A program made the translations under genes and the position numbers. The notes below the pieces were generated by a model that was given only the letters and a program-made list of their open reading frames with translations, ran no database searches and was not told the origin of the DNA. From Bacilli bacterium (GTDB lineage: Bacteria; Bacillota_I; Bacilli_A; RF39; UBA660): a stretch of DNA of 7,317 bases. This document shows, in pieces, positions 4,905 to 7,317 of the stretch (the stretch's first letter is position 1; each line of letters begins with the position of its first letter). The stretch covers positions 1-7,317 of the forward strand of contig JAAWDC010000081.1 of assembly GCA_022793565.1 (NCBI GenBank), read 5' to 3'.

Positions 4905-4913
4905 GTTAATAAT
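4884..4913 (+). promoter_or_regulatory. Possible secondary promoter directly before rpoB
   Basis: TTGACT (4884-4889), overlapping the methyltransferase stop, is 18 bp from AATAAT (4908-4913), 5/6 matches to each consensus hexamer. It would give rpoB a leader of roughly 60 nt. The surroundings are very AT-rich, so this may be chance. Confidence 0.4.
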
Positions 4914-4980
4914 ATAAATTGGCAACGTATTATTTTTTATAAATATGTTCTTTGATTATATGTGTATAGGGGTGAATTTT

Positions 4981-7317
4981 GTGGCATATAAAATAATTGA
5001 TTGCGGTAAACATCGTAAAAGAAGAAGTTTTTCTAGAATTAAGAATACTTATGAGCTTAAGGATCTTTTAGAGATTCAAACAAAATCTTATCAGTGGTTT
5101 ACAACTACTGGTATTAAAGAAGTTTTTCAGGACTTATTCCCCGTAGAAAATTTTGCTGGAACTTTGTCTTTAGAATTCGGTGAATATCATTTTGACGAAC
5201 CAAGATTTTCTATTAAAGAATGCAAAGATAGAGAGACTACTTACTCTGCTCCTTTAAAAGTGGATGTCAGACTTTTTAACCATGAGACTGGTGAAGTGAA
5301 AGAACAAGAAATTTTCTTGGGTGACATGCCAATCATGACAGATAGTGGAACATTTGTTATCAATGGTGCAGAACGTGTTATTGTATCGCAGTTAGTTCGT
5401 TCTCCAAGTGTATATTTCAATCTTGAGATTGATAAGAATGGTCGTGAACTAATTACGTCTCAGATTATTCCAACTCGTGGTACTTGGCTTGAATTTGAGA
5501 CAGATGCTCGTGATGTATTATATGTAAGAATTGATAGAACTCGTAAAGTAACACTTACTACATTGTTACGTGCTTTTGGTCTGTCTAGTGATGATGATAT
5601 CCGAGGATTATTCGGAAAGAATGAATATATTGAAAATACGATTCTTAAAGATTCTACAAAGAATACGGATGAAGCTTTAATTGAAATTTATGAGAAATTG
5701 AGACCAGGAGAGCCTGCGACATTAGATTCTTCTAAGAACCAAATTATTACTCGTTTCTTTGATGAATTTCGTTATGATTTAGCCCGTGTTGGACGTTACA
5801 AATTTAATCGTAAATTAAATGTATTAGAAAGATTATTGAATCAAACTTTAGCCGAAGATATAAAAGTGGATGGTGAAGTTATTGTTTCAAAAGATACCCT
5901 TGTAACAAAAGATGTATTAGATACATTAAAGCCAATCTTTGCTTCTGGTTATGGGTTAAAAGATACAAAGATCAATGATGAGCTTGATGTATATAAAAGA
6001 GTTCAGGAAGTTAAAATTTATAATCCAAATAAGAAAAGTGAGAAGATTACACTTATTGGTAATGATCAAGATGTTGAAGTTAAGAGACTTACTATTCCTG
6101 ATGTATATGCAGCTGTTTCTTATTATTTATGTTTATTAAGTGGACTTGGGAACTATGATGAAATTGACCATTTAGGAAATCGTCGTATTCGTCAAGTAGG
6201 AGAGCTTTTACAAAATCAATTCCGTATTGGTGTTTCTCGTATGGAACGTGTAATTCGTGAGAGAATGACAACACAAGAAATGGAAGAAGTAACTCCAAAG
6301 ACATTGATTAATATTCGTCCAGTAACTGCTGCGATGAAAGAATTCTTTGGTTCTAGTCAATTGTCACAATTTATGGATCAGATCAACCCTATTTCAGAAC
6401 TTACTAATAAACGTCGTTTATCAGCATTAGGACCTGGTGGTTTATCAAGAGATCGTGCTGGTATGGAAGTACGTGACGTTAATCCTTCTCATTACGGAAG
6501 AATTTGTCCAATTGAGTCTCCAGAAGGTCAGAATATCGGACTTATTACTTCTTTAGCTAGTTATGCAAAAGTAGATGAGTATGGATTTATTATGACACCA
6601 TACCGTAAGGTTGATAATTGTAAAATTACAGAACAAGTTGATTATTTAACCGCTGATGAGGAAAATGATGTTATCATTTCTCAAGCGACTGTAACTACAG
6701 ATGATAACAATGTAATGATCGATGATCAAGTAGCAGCTCGTTTCCGTGGTGAGAATATACTTGTAAAACCTGAACAAGTGGATTATATTGACGTTTCTCC
6801 ACAGCAAGTTGTGGCAGTTACGACAAGTTGTATTCCATTCTTGGAGCATGATGATGCGACTCGTGCTTTGATGGGAGCTAATATGCAACGTCAGTCAGTA
6901 CCATTATTGAAAGCCGAAGCTCCTCTTGTTGGAACTGGTGTTGAATATATTGCTGCGAGAGATTCAGGAGCAGCCATTGTATCTAAGGCAGATGGTATTG
7001 TCGAATATGTAGATGCAAAACGTATTGTAATTAAAAATAAAACAGGAAAAGATACTTACTATTTAGCAAATTTTGAAGAAAGTAACCAGGATTCTTGCTA
7101 TCATCATAGACCATGTGTAGTAGTGGGTGACCAAATTAAGCGTGGAGAAGTTATTGCAGATGGGCCAAGTATGGATAAAGGTGAGCTTGCTTTAGGTAAG
7201 AACGTAGTTGTTGCATTTATGACATTTAATGGTTATAATTACGAGGATGCTGTTATCTTAAATGAAAAATTAGTAAGAGATGATGTTTATACTTCAATTC
7301 ATATTGAAGATTATCAA
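4981..7317 (+). CDS. rpoB: DNA-directed RNA polymerase subunit beta (5' part, cut by window end)
   Basis: RpoB is the beta subunit of RNA polymerase, forming one pincer and part of the catalytic site. The window holds the first 779 codons; family length is about 1200, so roughly a third is missing. The start is GTG, 5 nt after AGGGGTGA (4968-4975), giving MAYKIIDCGKHRKRRSFSRI. Visible regions are the protrusion/lobe GTFVINGAERVIVSQLVRSP (123-142), the fork-loop and rifampicin region GSSQLSQFMDQINPISELT (457-475) continuing NKRRLSALGPGGLSRDRAGM (476-495), PIESPEGQNIGLI (510-522), and the active-site segment MTFNGYNYEDAV (747-758), whose E755 and D756 correspond to E. coli E813 and D814. Asn476 stands at the position of E. 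coli His526 and Ile468 at that of Asn518, relevant to rifampicin binding. No frameshift or stop occurs; rpoC would be expected next. Confidence 0.99.
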   Translation, partial: MAYKIIDCGKHRKRRSFSRIKNTYELKDLLEIQTKSYQWFTTTGIKEVFQDLFPVENFAGTLSLEFGEYHFDEPRFSIKECKDRETTYSAPLKVDVRLFNHETGEVKEQEIFLGDMPIMTDSGTFVINGAERVIVSQLVRSPSVYFNLEIDKNGRELITSQIIPTRGTWLEFETDARDVLYVRIDRTRKVTLTTLLRAFGLSSDDDIRGLFGKNEYIENTILKDSTKNTDEALIEIYEKLRPGEPATLDSSKNQIITRFFDEFRYDLARVGRYKFNRKLNVLERLLNQTLAEDIKVDGEVIVSKDTLVTKDVLDTLKPIFASGYGLKDTKINDELDVYKRVQEVKIYNPNKKSEKITLIGNDQDVEVKRLTIPDVYAAVSYYLCLLSGLGNYDEIDHLGNRRIRQVGELLQNQFRIGVSRMERVIRERMTTQEMEEVTPKTLINIRPVTAAMKEFFGSSQLSQFMDQINPISELTNKRRLSALGPGGLSRDRAGMEVRDVNPSHYGRICPIESPEGQNIGLITSLASYAKVDEYGFIMTPYRKVDNCKITEQVDYLTADEENDVIISQATVTTDDNNVMIDDQVAARFRGENILVKPEQVDYIDVSPQQVVAVTTSCIPFLEHDDATRALMGANMQRQSVPLLKAEAPLVGTGVEYIAARDSGAAIVSKADGIVEYVDAKRIVIKNKTGKDTYYLANFEESNQDSCYHHRPCVVVGDQIKRGEVIADGPSMDKGELALGKNVVVAFMTFNGYNYEDAVILNEKLVRDDVYTSIHIEDYQ

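Noticed and set aside
6092..6304. Minus-strand open frame opposite rpoB
   Set aside because: Antisense shadow of the conserved rpoB frame; no start signals or recognisable product.
6646..6888. Second minus-strand open frame opposite rpoB
   Set aside because: Antisense shadow within rpoB; no ribosome-binding site or family resemblance.
1..7317. A new defence, mobile or biosynthetic system
   Set aside because: All clear genes are core transcription/translation genes in standard order; no transposase, integrase, CRISPR repeat, tRNA or unknown gene cluster is visible.

Overview
The window is a core transcription and translation locus of an AT-rich, low-GC Gram-positive bacterium (Firmicutes/Bacillota in the wide sense). 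The order is secE - nusG - rplK (L11) - rplA (L1) - rplJ (L10) - rplL (L7/L12) - a small RsmC-like methyltransferase (ybxB type) - rpoB (5' part only), all on the + strand. A ybxB-type methyltransferase between rplL and rpoB is the Bacilli/Erysipelotrichia arrangement. TGA is used only as a stop (for example at the end of the methyltransferase) and Trp is TGG, which argues against a Mycoplasma/Spiroplasma with code 4. RpoB has Asn where E. coli has His526, as reported for naturally rifampicin-resistant Mollicutes. I lean towards an Erysipelotrichia-type organism, but this is inference.

Layout: (1) bases 1-902, secE and nusG almost touching. (2) 903-1126, a spacer with a good sigma-A-type promoter and a structured rplK leader. 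(3) 1127-2384, rplK and rplA separated by a second structured leader; both leaders carry the same GTGGGA...ACCACA frame and are candidate L1 autoregulatory sites. (4) 2374-3495, the rplJL unit: a perfect consensus promoter (TTGACA-17-TATAAT) inside the 3' end of rplA, a classic L10 leader with a terminator-type attenuator, rplJ, rplL and a strong intrinsic terminator. (5) 3496-4150, about 650 bp without a convincing gene, holding at most decayed coding remnants and a few palindromes. (6) 4141-4302, a promoter with an inverted repeat around its -35 box, followed within about 10 nt of the predicted transcript start by an intrinsic terminator. (7) the methyltransferase (TTG start at 4303), a 93-nt spacer with a 10-bp hairpin and a possible second promoter, and rpoB (GTG start at 4981), which runs off the end after 779 codons.

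The genes work together: SecE belongs to the Sec translocon; NusG binds RNA polymerase and couples it to the ribosome; L11, L1, L10 and L7/L12 build the L1 stalk, GTPase-associated centre and factor-recruiting stalk of the 50S subunit; the methyltransferase probably modifies ribosomal RNA; RpoB is the polymerase beta subunit. The main interest lies in the regulatory layer between genes rather than in a new gene system; I found no mobile element, CRISPR array, tRNA or unknown multi-gene system.
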